This document shows, one piece after another, positions 8,145 to 15,611 of a stretch of DNA of 40,449 nucleotides (positions are counted from its first letter, which is position 1; each line of letters starts with the position of its first letter). The stretch is taken from NCBI RefSeq assembly GCF_004766045.1, contig NZ_SPQQ01000024.1:1-40449 (forward strand), given 5' to 3'. The position numbers were made by a program, and so were the translations under genes. The notes beneath the pieces were generated by a model that was not told the origin of the DNA, searched no databases, and was given only the letters and a program-made list of their open reading frames with translations. This stretch comes from Desulfosporosinus fructosivorans. Lineage in GTDB: Bacteria; Bacillota; Desulfitobacteriia; Desulfitobacteriales; Desulfitobacteriaceae.

Positions 8145-8452
8145 CTAATTTATCCCCTTACTAAAGTAAAATCTGGTGGTTATAATCTTCTAGGTATGAT
8201 TAATTTGTCCCAACTGAAAAATAAAGCTTGTTATTGACAATGATCCCATTACCTATAAATCCTTGAATATTAAAACCCGCTCATCTTCCTTTGATGCACC
8301 TAATACATATTATTCTATAGCTTCTTTCAGTTTATCCGTTTGAATTCAAAATAGCAAAATGATGCTAATTATTCGCTTTAACTCAATGTCAACGGAAGAT
8401 TATTGTGCGATGGATATCTAAATGTCTAACAAGCACCTAACTCCGTGTACAA
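8145..8452. other. Intergenic, nothing recognised
   Basis: A+T-rich 308-base gap between the methyltransferase start and the oxidase stop codon. It presumably holds the methyltransferase promoter. No hairpin with a T-run was seen. Confidence 0.3.
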
Positions 8453-9616
8453 TTATTTAATATGCCCAGGGTTTTTAACAAACCGATCCGGATGAACTAA
8501 ATTAACGTCGATCCGTCCTGTTCTGCCATTCAAAATTAGGTCAGCCACAATGCGCCCAGTTGCGGGAGCATGCATAAAGCCATGTCCACTGAGCCCGTTA
8601 GCCAACATAAAGCCGTGTAACCCTGGTGCTTCGCCAATAATCGGGGAAAAATCAGGCGTCTGTTCGCATATACCCGTATAGGTGCTCAGCCATTTTATAT
8701 CGATGGTCGAAGGGACTATGTCCATCGCTGCCAGAAAAAAATCTTCGGCCCTAGATTTATCAACCACTACTTCAAATCCCGGCCAGGTATATTGATCGGT
8801 TCCCCCCAATAATATCGCCTTAGCACTGACTTCCTGATGCAAATAGAAACCAGTAGCCAAATCTAGCAGCAACGGAGTAGCAGGTGGCACATCTATAGGG
8901 TTGCTGCAGACGTAAACTTGACGGCGAAAAGGCTGCACAGGAAGCCTAACCCCCGCTGTCGCCGCTAACTGGGCAGCATACGGGCCGGCAGCATTCACTA
9001 TTAGTTGGCCCCATAGAGTCCCTTGCCTCGTTTCGACGCCTTGAATACTCTCTCCTTCGATGATGATATTCATTGCTTCCCATCCGAAATGAACGACGGC
9101 ACCTTTTCGTCGTACCGCAGAGTAAAGTCCTGCCAAAACAGCAAACGGGTCAGCATAGGCATCCCATGGGCAAAATGTTCCACCCAAGAAACGGCCTCTG
9201 TGGAGATAGGGGAAATCTTTCAGCAGTTCTTCCTCTTTTAGTAACTTCATAGGTATGCCATCCGCATCAGCTTGTTCCTTTGTCAATTGCAGTTCATTCC
9301 ACAAGTCCTCATTAGAGGCCAACATTAAGCCTCCCTTTTCCAAATACTCGATCGGGGTATCTAACGCTGACTCAAAATTTCGGAAGAAATCTCTGCTAAG
9401 AAGACTCAGACTACGGAGTAGCGGACTGCTGAATTGGTAGCGAATACTGCCAGTTCCTTTGCCCGTGGAACCCAGGCCTAGCATTTTTTCCTTTTCCAAT
9501 ATTGTTATCGATAGTTTGGGATCTGTTTCCAGAAGGTGATAAGCAATGCTTAATCCAATAATACCAGCACCGATGATAATTATATCTGGCTTAAGCTGTT
9601 TACTACTTATGTGCAT
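8453..9616 (-). CDS. FAD-dependent oxidoreductase, DAO/sarcosine oxidase-beta type
   Basis: A 387-residue flavoprotein oxidising the C-N bond of an amino acid or secondary amine. It has an N-terminal FAD dinucleotide-binding fold (PDIIIIGAGIIGLSIAYHLL, then ILEKEK for the ribose carboxylate), the family segment GSTGKGTGSIRYQFSS, a middle GQLIVNAAGPYAAQLAATAG motif, and the C-terminal FAD-covering segment GLSGHGFMHAPATGRIVADLIL. This is the glycine oxidase/sarcosine oxidase beta/DadA group. I chose the ATG at 9616 (GGCGGG 8 nt upstream) over a TTG 54 nt earlier with no suitable binding site. It stands alone: no partner subunits of a multimeric sarcosine oxidase or hydrogen-cyanide-synthase type are nearby, so the exact substrate is open. 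Confidence 0.85.
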   Translation of the reverse strand: MHISSKQLKPDIIIIGAGIIGLSIAYHLLETDPKLSITILEKEKMLGLGSTGKGTGSIRYQFSSPLLRSLSLLSRDFFRNFESALDTPIEYLEKGGLMLASNEDLWNELQLTKEQADADGIPMKLLKEEELLKDFPYLHRGRFLGGTFCPWDAYADPFAVLAGLYSAVRRKGAVVHFGWEAMNIIIEGESIQGVETRQGTLWGQLIVNAAGPYAAQLAATAGVRLPVQPFRRQVYVCSNPIDVPPATPLLLDLATGFYLHQEVSAKAILLGGTDQYTWPGFEVVVDKSRAEDFFLAAMDIVPSTIDIKWLSTYTGICEQTPDFSPIIGEAPGLHGFMLANGLSGHGFMHAPATGRIVADLILNGRTGRIDVNLVHPDRFVKNPGHIK

Positions 9617-9743
9617 TAAGTTTCCCGCCTTTAAAGATGAGTAATATGGATATTGATTGGTTCTACTCAATTAAGCATAACATATCCTCTAGAAATTCAA
9701 CAAATTCGGTATACTCCACAGGGAAAAACCTATCTCACGTAAA

Positions 9744-9776
9744 TTTAAGAACCTTACCGTAATAGTAAGGTCCTTA
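9744..9776 (-). terminator. Terminator of the 66-aa protein gene
   Basis: TTAAGAACCTTAC pairs with GTAAGGTCCTTAA (one mismatch) over a 7-nt loop, about 30 bases beyond the stop at 9809. An A/T-rich tail follows on the minus strand. Confidence 0.55.
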
Positions 9777-9808
9777 ATACATTTCTGCAATTGAAATGTA
9801 GAATTTTT

Positions 9809-10009
9809 TTATTGAATTTTTTCCAGATCACCGGGGTCGTATGCAAATTCACCAGGTATAATATCTAACCGTACTACAATAAAGACCCCAATTTCGTCGC
9901 GATCAACTCGTACAACTGTTCCTATGCAGTGATTACACGTCTCTACGCGATCCCCAACTTCGAATAGGCATTCGTTCCGGAAGAAGAACTTTTTTTTAGA
10001 TTCGATCAT
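9809..10009 (-). CDS. Conserved-looking small beta-rich protein (66 aa), unknown
   Basis: No family is recognised with certainty. The sequence FEVGDRVETCNHCIGTVVRV followed by a short strand-turn-strand and YDPGDLEKI looks like a small all-beta barrel of the KOW/CarD-like or Tudor-like sort, with a pair of cysteines in CNHC. A GTG 6 nt upstream is also in frame, but GGAGG lies exactly 6 nt before the ATG at 10009, so the ATG is preferred. The gene is monocistronic with its own terminator. A nucleic-acid or metal link through the CxxC pair is possible but unproven. Confidence 0.65.
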   Translation of the reverse strand: MIESKKKFFFRNECLFEVGDRVETCNHCIGTVVRVDRDEIGVFIVVRLDIIPGEFAYDPGDLEKIQ

Positions 10010-10487
10010 ATTCACCCTCCCCTTTCTTCGAACAAATACAACTGTTTAGAATACCTCTTCAGCTGGATAAGAAATAAACAAATTCTTACGGTTCTTAACG
10101 TGATTAATTTCACTAGACTCAGCGTAATATTTCCAAGTGCAAGGGGTCAAGGATCGCTCATAACATACGCCTATATACTTATACCATGAATCATGTGGTC
10201 AGATGTTTCTGAGAAAATAATACAGTGTCCATACACACAAATGTTACTTTGCAGTATATTGAAGCTTTATGCACACATATTATACTCCTCTCATAAAGTC
10301 TAACATTATGGGCAAACCAAGTCTATAGCAAATCTATATGGCCATAATCAATTCTGGTTATAGTTAATTAATTATTCAAAATACTCATTTTCTTTATTTT
10401 CGGTTTAACCGTCTTTTTTGCTTTAGCTCTCCCTTTATTACCTACCTCTTTTATATTATTAATTGTGTCTTCTACCTTTCAGTAGTA
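10010..10487. other. Intergenic 480 bases, possible short Lys-rich tail frame
   Basis: Mostly featureless A+T-rich DNA. Directly after the EamA stop, a minus-strand frame (about 10478 down to 10368) reads VEDTINNIKEVGNKGRAKAK and on through KTVKPKIKKMSILNN to a stop. It looks protein-like but lacks an ATG/GTG/TTG start. No RNA gene was seen. Confidence 0.3.
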
Positions 10488-11339
10488 TCACTTTGCTTTA
10501 AGAGTGCTATAAAAAACAGTACTTAAAATCACAATTCCTCCTAAGATTTCTCGTAAGTCTAGTATTTCCCTTATGATAAAAACCGCAAAGATTATGCCAT
10601 AAACCGGCTCAAGGCTAGAGATTATTCCAGCCGTTTGTGTCTTGAGATTTTTCAAACTATTTATAAAAAGCAAATGAGAAATTCCAGTAAAGATAACGCC
10701 CAAGACCACAAGTAGTAATATATCCTTAAGATTTATAACTGGGCGTAGTAAAAAATAAAAAGGAATTAGGACAAGTGTCGCAATAAATTGTTCATAAAAA
10801 GCAATAACAAAGCTGGAGTACTCTTTCACAAATTTCCTGTTCAGCATCGATAAAATTGCATATGTGAGTCCGGATATGATTCCCCATATAACCCCTTGAG
10901 TTAAATTATTCCCCAACTCTAAGGCTGGAATAACTAGCATTACCCCAAATAAAGTTACAACTGCGGTCAAACTATCGGACAACTTAATTTCTTCTTTGAA
11001 AAAAAATGGCTCCAAAAAAGTTACAAAAACAGGGAATGTTGAAAATGTTAATAATCCTATTGCCACTGTAGATACCTGAATCGATTTGAAGAAAGCACTC
11101 CAATGAAGCGCTAAAATTATACCCATCATTATTAAATACAAATAATGCTTTTTCTTTTTAAGTTTCACATCCTTCTTAAGATAAAGGATAATCATCATCA
11201 GAAATATACTCGAAAATAAAACTCTCCCTAGAACAATAATGGTTGGTGAAAGTATTATTAGTTTTCCGAATAACCCTGATAGACCAAATAACAGGACTGC
11301 TAAATGAATTTCCGTTAAACTCCTAGCTTTTGCATTCAT
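10488..11339 (-). CDS. EamA/DMT family transporter
   Basis: A 283-residue drug/metabolite transporter with ten predicted membrane helices in two EamA repeats. The first repeat runs from LAVLLFGLSGLFGKLIIL to ALELG, the second from GVIWGIISGLTYAILSMLNR to the C-terminal VFYSTLK. The substrate cannot be read from the sequence; relatives move amino acids, drugs or metabolites outward. There is no strong ribosome binding site of its own before the ATG at 11339. Instead that ATG overlaps the TGA of an upstream micro-ORF (ATGA), which has a good site, so translation is probably coupled. The first gene of the same run may be vanZ. Confidence 0.85.
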   Translation of the reverse strand: MNAKARSLTEIHLAVLLFGLSGLFGKLIILSPTIIVLGRVLFSSIFLMMIILYLKKDVKLKKKKHYLYLIMMGIILALHWSAFFKSIQVSTVAIGLLTFSTFPVFVTFLEPFFFKEEIKLSDSLTAVVTLFGVMLVIPALELGNNLTQGVIWGIISGLTYAILSMLNRKFVKEYSSFVIAFYEQFIATLVLIPFYFLLRPVINLKDILLLVVLGVIFTGISHLLFINSLKNLKTQTAGIISSLEPVYGIIFAVFIIREILDLREILGGIVILSTVFYSTLKAK

Positions 11340-11425
11340 ATGCGCTGAACATTAACCTTAGTAAAGCCTGCAGCTTGATTAAACGCTCGTTTCCACTGAA
11401 TAGTGTTCCTAACAATTGCTTTCAT
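11336..11425 (-). CDS. Micro-ORF (29 aa) coupled to the EamA gene
   Basis: From the ATG at 11425, preceded by GGCGGAGGGG, the frame reads MKAIVRNTIQWKRAFNQAAG and on to FTKVNVQRI, then TGA. The TGA overlaps the EamA start codon as ATGA. The strong binding site plus the stop/start overlap argue for a translated leader or small protein that feeds ribosomes into eamA. No family is recognised. The residues do not show the repeated codon run of a classic attenuation peptide. Confidence 0.45.
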   Translation of the reverse strand: MKAIVRNTIQWKRAFNQAAGFTKVNVQRI

Positions 11426-11490
11426 CTAACCCCTCCGCCATTATTCTCTTTATTCCTACCCGTTAATGGACTTTTACCACCAATCGGCAT
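11422..11490 (-). CDS. Micro-ORF (22 aa) upstream of the 29-aa micro-ORF
   Basis: From the ATG at 11490, closely preceded by AAGGGAGAGGG, the frame reads MPIGGKSPLTGRNKENNGGG then VR and TGA. Its stop overlaps the next micro-ORF start, again as ATGA. The two micro-ORFs and eamA thus form a chain of overlapping stop/start codons. Alternatively this is the shredded remnant of a larger gene; codon content alone cannot decide. Confidence 0.35.
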   Translation of the reverse strand: MPIGGKSPLTGRNKENNGGGVR

Positions 11491-11536
11491 ACCCTCTCCC
11501 TTTGTCTTCTATTAATTCTGGTAATCCTTTAGTAAG

Positions 11537-12010
11537 TTACTTTTTGTATTTTGTTCCTGTTCCTACCAATTTGTAAATTAGGTAGCCTAATACCCCACCA
11601 ATCGTATTGAGTAGTACATCGTCGATATCCAAACCTCCGACATTAAATATATATTGGCATACTTCAGCGGTAATACTGGTGAGCAAGGCTATTAGCATTA
11701 TAACGATCAATCGTTCCGTTCGTTTAAAAACCAAAGGTAATAAAAATCCCATAGGCATAAAAGCCACTATATTACCTACCAGATTAATAAGGAGGATACT
11801 TACTCCAAAACTTTCATAATTCTTAATATACCCCACGATTGTCTTCAGGGGCTCTAAATTATAGCGTCTAGAACCACCATGAGAACGATATTTCCCAAGA
11901 AAAAGCTCCCAAGCAAGAACTGTTATGTAACCTAAAAAAATTAGCCGATAAACTCGGCTCCATAATCTTGTATTCAATCGCTGGGGCTTATCGCTTGTTT
12001 GGTCTGTCAT
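11537..12010 (-). CDS. VanZ family membrane protein
   Basis: A 157-residue VanZ-like protein. Residues about 19-37 form the first helix (RLIFLGYITVLAWELFLG). The typical VanZ loop RSHGGSRRYNLEPLKTI follows, then a helix NLVGNIVAFMPMGFLLPLVF with the conserved N-x-x-x-F-x-P-x-G-x-L pattern, then LLTSITAEVCQYIFNVGGLD and DVLLNTIGGVLGYLIY. The founder VanZ raises teicoplanin resistance by an unknown mechanism; chromosomal homologues like this one have no established role. GGAG lies 9 nt before the ATG. Its stop is about 45 bases before the micro-ORF chain leading into eamA, so co-transcription is likely. Confidence 0.85.
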   Translation of the reverse strand: MTDQTSDKPQRLNTRLWSRVYRLIFLGYITVLAWELFLGKYRSHGGSRRYNLEPLKTIVGYIKNYESFGVSILLINLVGNIVAFMPMGFLLPLVFKRTERLIVIMLIALLTSITAEVCQYIFNVGGLDIDDVLLNTIGGVLGYLIYKLVGTGTKYKK

Positions 12011-12229
12011 CTAGGAGCTCCTTTTTCCATGCTGTCAGTCAACCACAGAGGATTTCTACATACCCCTCAGTTCCGTTTCTCTGATCTACTGCCCGTCTAT
12101 TATTGTTTATTACTGATAATAGGTATTTTCATTGTTCTTGTTCAAATTCGTAACCAGATGGCCAAAGGAAAACATCTCCTTAAATAAGGAAATGATGACA
12201 TTGGCCATACCTCTGTGAACGCAAAATGA

Positions 12230-12622
12230 TTATTTCTTCTTTTTCAATTTCCCTTCTGCTTGTTTTATATTCTCAGCAACTCTAAATTCAACTATCTTGC
12301 TTACTAATTGATAAGGCAGTGGCTTTTCTAAAGGAAATTGTACTGAACCTTTCGCTCCTTTATATTTCGATAATTCTTGTTTAAATGCCTCAATTCCGCT
12401 AGGACCTGGATAAAATCCTATATGATTTTTATGAGCAGCAAAATGGACCAGATTACCATGTAAGGCAAAAGTGGGCATTTGATAACTTATCTTTTCATTC
12501 GCGTCTGGTGCAGAGTCTTTTATGACTTTTCTGAACGTTTTAAGTATTTCTTGAATTTCAGGAGCAAATTCCGAAATATATTCCTCTATCGACTTAGCCG
12601 TGATCTTTTTGTTACCTTCCAT
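12230..12622 (-). CDS. DUF1801 family protein (YdhG-like)
   Basis: A 130-residue soluble protein of the DUF1801/YdhG group. Diagnostic segments are SIEEYISEFAPEIQEILKTF at the N-terminus, EKISYQMPTFALHGNLVHFA, and HIGFYPGPSGIEAFKQEL, with a Lys-rich tail. The full fold appears present. Bacillus members have been linked to intracellular iron handling, but that is a family-level association and is not shown here. GAGGAT lies about 8 nt before the ATG. Confidence 0.85.
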   Translation of the reverse strand: MEGNKKITAKSIEEYISEFAPEIQEILKTFRKVIKDSAPDANEKISYQMPTFALHGNLVHFAAHKNHIGFYPGPSGIEAFKQELSKYKGAKGSVQFPLEKPLPYQLVSKIVEFRVAENIKQAEGKLKKKK

Positions 12623-12734
12623 AATTTTATCCTCTTTTATAAGCTTTTTTCAGCAACTATCATTTATCTATCAGGATAATCATGACCATTGTGTCTTTGG
12701 ATTATCCTCACTGTGATCTTTAGTTTATCTTTAT

Positions 12735-13077
12735 TCACAGTTCTTTGTAAACGTCTGCCTTAAAACCCAAAATTAGCTTGTTGTTCCCTGTAACCAAAGG
12801 GCGAATTATAGCTTTTGGATTAATCATAAGAAAATTGGCAACATCAAATTCGTTGGATACCTCTAGCTCTTTCCCTAATTCTTTGTACGTTTTGCTCCGC
12901 TTGTTTAGCCGTCCCTGGACCGAAATTCCCCCTAGTTTAGCTAATTCAACCAGTTCTTCCATTGTGAGTAGTTTTTTTTACAATGTTCCGGTATTCATAC
13001 TTAACATGCTGTCGCAGAAGACCCGCTTCCGCTTTACGACAAGTTGTTCACTGGGGAAAACAATAAAATGTTACCAT
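12735..13077 (-). pseudogene. ArsC/Spx-like thioredoxin-fold protein with in-frame TGA at the first redox Cys and a frameshift
   Basis: A GGAGG site precedes an ATG at 13077 that opens MVTFYCFPQ, then TGA (13050-13048), then TTCRKAEAGLLRQHVKYEYR. In the ArsC/Spx/MgsR family this place holds the CxxC motif (FYCxPxCxTCRKA), so the TGA replaces exactly the first redox cysteine. The frame continues to a run of eight A residues at about 12970-12979, where a one-base change is needed to join the C-terminal part (MEELVELAKLGGISVQGRL through LILGFKADVYKEL, stop at 12735). That part contains the family RSKTYKELG and RPLVTGNNKLILGFK motifs. With two disruptions the simplest call is pseudogene. Selenocysteine insertion (UxxC) plus a homopolymer sequence error is the alternative. 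Confidence 0.75.
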
Positions 13078-13177
13078 TGTTATTTTGCCTCCTCACTGAC
13101 AAGTCTCTCTTGGAATTCTGTAGTATAGCGTAAATATTCCCTTGAATTATACCATTTTAGCGATGCTTATTGCATAA

Positions 13178-13212
13178 AAAGTCGCCTAAAACCATTTGTT
13201 TTAGGCGACTTT
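13178..13212 (-). terminator. Terminator of the ferredoxin-nrfD operon
   Basis: AAAGTCGCCTAAAA pairs with TTTTAGGCGACTTT over a short loop. On the minus strand it runs into CTTTTTATG: a textbook terminator about 95 bases after the nrfD stop. Confidence 0.85.
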
Positions 13213-13307
13213 GGGCTAAGTTTCCTTACTGCCCCTCCAACCAGATAGTAAAAAGCCTTAGTAGGATCTTTGATCAGAAATTGTGCGGACACCTTCTAAA
13301 TCGGTGG

Positions 13308-14162
13308 TTAACTCAACAGTCCATTCCAGACTGGAAGTGCCGCAAAGACAACCAAATATCGCAAAGTCATTCCACCGACCATCACCGCTCCATCAGAAAG
13401 CAATAAGATATTCTGGCTTTTCCCTTTTCCTACAACGTAATATATCAAGGGGGCAATGAGCCCAACTATGACAAACAAGAGCCAGAAAGGTATCGCAAGA
13501 GATTCAGTGAGTAGTAGGTTCGCGGATAACATAGCTGCTCCTTGGTTTCCTGCATATATGAACGCAAAGAAAGCAGCGACGACAATAAGTTCAGCGCTAA
13601 CGAGCCATAAATGGACTTTTGAAACCCGTGTATCATGGACTGTATTTTGTTCGAATAAATGCGCCAATAATGAGGTCAACGATAAACCGGTTGAAAGTGC
13701 TGATATTACAAAAATTATCGGCATTAGATACGAGTTCCAAAAGGGTACTCCCTCTATTACACTTAAAAGCATTCCGGTATAAGCTGCTGTCGATAACGCT
13801 AATATTGCGCCAACATAAGATAACGCCGCTGGAGCTTGTCTCTTCTTCCATACAAAGTACGATTTAATAAAAGCGACAAAGATAAAACCTGTCAGTATAT
13901 AAATACCCCATGTCATCACAGATGTATAATTTAAAAACATATTGATGATTAGCCAGGGTTTCTTTAGACCTTGCCCCAAATCTGTGATCAATAACAGGGC
14001 TCCAATTGCTACAAGGGGTGCTGAAACATAATAGCCCACACGATTCAAATTAGTTATTTTGCCTAAAAAGCCTTTTTCCGCCGCAAATGAAGATAGATAT
14101 GCACCTGCGCCAAGTCCACCTAAAAACAAATATATGGCAATGAGCCAACCCCAATGTCCCAT
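13308..14162 (-). CDS. NrfD/PsrC-type membrane quinone-oxidoreductase subunit
   Basis: An integral membrane protein of 284 residues with about eight hydrophobic helices, in the NrfD/polysulfide reductase PsrC family. It opens GHWGWLIAIYLFLGGLGAGA, the typical first helix with the GGLGAG motif. Later helices include WGIYILTGFIFVAFIKSYF and SYLMPIIFVISALSTGLSLT. Such subunits exchange electrons between the quinone pool and a partner Fe-S protein. The start lies 19 nt after the ferredoxin gene stop, with CTGGAGG before it, so the two form an operon. No molybdopterin catalytic subunit follows, which is unusual for this family. The direction of electron flow and final substrate cannot be inferred. 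Confidence 0.88.
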   Translation of the reverse strand: MGHWGWLIAIYLFLGGLGAGAYLSSFAAEKGFLGKITNLNRVGYYVSAPLVAIGALLLITDLGQGLKKPWLIINMFLNYTSVMTWGIYILTGFIFVAFIKSYFVWKKRQAPAALSYVGAILALSTAAYTGMLLSVIEGVPFWNSYLMPIIFVISALSTGLSLTSLLAHLFEQNTVHDTRVSKVHLWLVSAELIVVAAFFAFIYAGNQGAAMLSANLLLTESLAIPFWLLFVIVGLIAPLIYYVVGKGKSQNILLLSDGAVMVGGMTLRYLVVFAALPVWNGLLS

Positions 14163-14181
14163 TTTTAATCCCTCCAGTTAA

Positions 14182-14853
14182 TTATTCCTTAGGAATCGCA
14201 ATCATAGATGGGTGCGTAATATCAGTATTAGGAAGCCCTTTATAATTTAGATCTCCCTTTTTAGACAATTCCTTCATATCCCCCATAGTCAGTACCTGAG
14301 TAGGACAAACCCCTACACATAAAGGAACGTTTCCTGCATCCTGCAACTCATAACAAAAATGGCATTTCGAAACAGCCCCTAATTGTTTTTGGATATTAGG
14401 CGCATGATAAGGACATGCATAGCTACAATAGCCACAACCAACACACTTAGCAGAGTTCTGAATGACAATCCCGTCACTCTCCCGTTTGGAATAAGCTGCA
14501 ACTGGACAAACTTTGGCACAAGCTGGGTCAGCACAGTGATTACAACTCATGGATAAAGCGTCGCCCTCTGAGTTTTTAAGAAGCTTTCTCCACGGGGCCT
14601 CTGTCTCCCAATTGTAATTCGCTTGGCAAGTTTTCACGCACGCCTCACATTTGATGCATTTTCCTTCATCGTAACTAAAACCAACTTGCATTTTGGGGTT
14701 CGTTGCTACGCCTTCTTCGACTCCGACTCCGACTTTTTCTTCAGCCTGTAAAATCTTTGTTGGTATTACACCAATTGCAATAGCCGTTCCTAACAGTATT
14801 CCACCTTTTATCACGGTACGCCGGGATAAAGTTACAAACTTATTACGTGACAT
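14182..14853 (-). CDS. TAT-exported 4x[4Fe-4S] ferredoxin, NrfC/DmsB type
   Basis: A 223-residue electron carrier. The N-terminus carries a twin-arginine signal, LSRRTVIKGGILLGTAIAIG, followed by an Ala-containing cleavage region. The mature part has sixteen cysteines in four clusters: CIKCEACVKTC, CNHCADPACAKVC, CVGCGYCSYAC and CHFC...CVGVC. This is the pattern of NrfC, PsrB, DmsB and similar subunits. The ATG at 14853 is chosen (AAAGGAG upstream) rather than an ATG 45 nt earlier with no binding site; this start also places the RR motif correctly. It would pass electrons between the adjacent NrfD-type membrane subunit and an unknown external partner. Confidence 0.92.
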   Translation of the reverse strand: MSRNKFVTLSRRTVIKGGILLGTAIAIGVIPTKILQAEEKVGVGVEEGVATNPKMQVGFSYDEGKCIKCEACVKTCQANYNWETEAPWRKLLKNSEGDALSMSCNHCADPACAKVCPVAAYSKRESDGIVIQNSAKCVGCGYCSYACPYHAPNIQKQLGAVSKCHFCYELQDAGNVPLCVGVCPTQVLTMGDMKELSKKGDLNYKGLPNTDITHPSMIAIPKE

Positions 14854-14898
14854 CTCTTCACAGCTCCTTTTCGCATTTGAACAAACAAAGTCGCCCAT

Positions 14899-15101
14899 AT
14901 GACGCTTGTTGTTAAATGCACAATTCTCTTACTCAGCTAGTCTAACATAATTCGACATCGTTCTCAATGGTGTGCATTATTTGTCAGAATATAAATAAAT
15001 TGGCAACTTGAAAAGAGGTGATGACAATGATTCTCAAAAGTTATGATATACTAAAACAAAGTTAACTCATTCCAATAGTTGAACATTGAGAAGGATGTCT
15101 A
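14899..15101. other. Promoter region of the ferredoxin-nrfD operon
   Basis: Intergenic sequence between the ferredoxin gene and a small plus-strand gene. TTCTCAAAAGTTATGATATACT near 15031-15052 could supply a plus-strand -10 element (TATACT). No operator was recognised. Confidence 0.3.
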
Positions 15102-15158
15102 CACTCACCGAAGCAAGGTGCGGGTGACCACTCCCACAAGTAGAAGTAGGAGTCTCAC
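15102..15158. repeat. Pair of adjacent hairpins, possible mobile-element end
   Basis: Two small stem-loops lie back to back: TCACC (15105-15109) with GGTGA (15123-15127), and ACTCC (15130-15134) with GGAGT (15149-15153), the latter flanked by GTGA/TCAC. Subterminal hairpins of this kind occur at IS200/IS605 ends and in their guide-RNA scaffolds, but no transposase or TnpB frame is nearby. This could equally be a 5' leader structure of the gene at 15186. Confidence 0.3.
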
Positions 15159-15185
15159 GATTTGATCAAGAAAGAAGGTTGCGCT

Positions 15186-15403
15186 ATGTCGGATTCATTG
15201 GTTTTTATAAAAAATAAAATTGAGTTTAAATATATTTCTGATCAGAATAAAAAATTTTAATTTTCGATGTCAAGAATGATAAAGGGTTACCTGCTTACAC
15301 ATTACCTGAGCAATCTGTAGAACTCGATAAAGCTACTTTCATCAATCTATGTCTAAATATCCGTAAACAGATTGACAAAGGAAGACATCCCATTAGTCAG
15401 TGA
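15186..15403 (+). pseudogene. Small unknown protein gene with a one-base frameshift
   Basis: From the ATG at 15186 (AAGG 9 nt upstream) the frame reads MSDSLVFIKNKIEFKYISDQ, then a run of six A residues at about 15249 leads into a stop. Adding one base there joins to KILIFDVKNDKGLPAYTLPE and on through LCLNIRKQIDKGRHPISQ to the stop at 15403, giving about 72 residues. The second half is clearly protein-like and ends 30 bases before a perfect terminator, so the gene was once intact. No family recognised. Confidence 0.5.
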
Positions 15404-15432
15404 AATGATTTTGTTGCCATTAGTGTTCAATA

Positions 15433-15460
15433 GGGCCGGTTACCAAGCGGTAACCGGCCC
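15433..15460 (+). terminator. Strong 12-bp hairpin terminator
   Basis: GGGCCGGTTACC pairs perfectly with GGTAACCGGCCC over a 4-nt loop. It lies 30 bases after the small plus-strand gene. No long T-run follows, so termination strength is inferred from the stem alone. Confidence 0.65.
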
Positions 15461-15611
15461 TGAGATTTATTCTATATTGGAGCATATCCTCATCCCTATG
15501 CCCGCGACAGCCATATCGTCACAAACTGCAATTATTTCTTTTTTTGATTGAGGGATGGAAGAGAATTGGTGGGGGGACTATAACCCCATTGAAGAGGTGT
15601 ACGGGTTTCCA

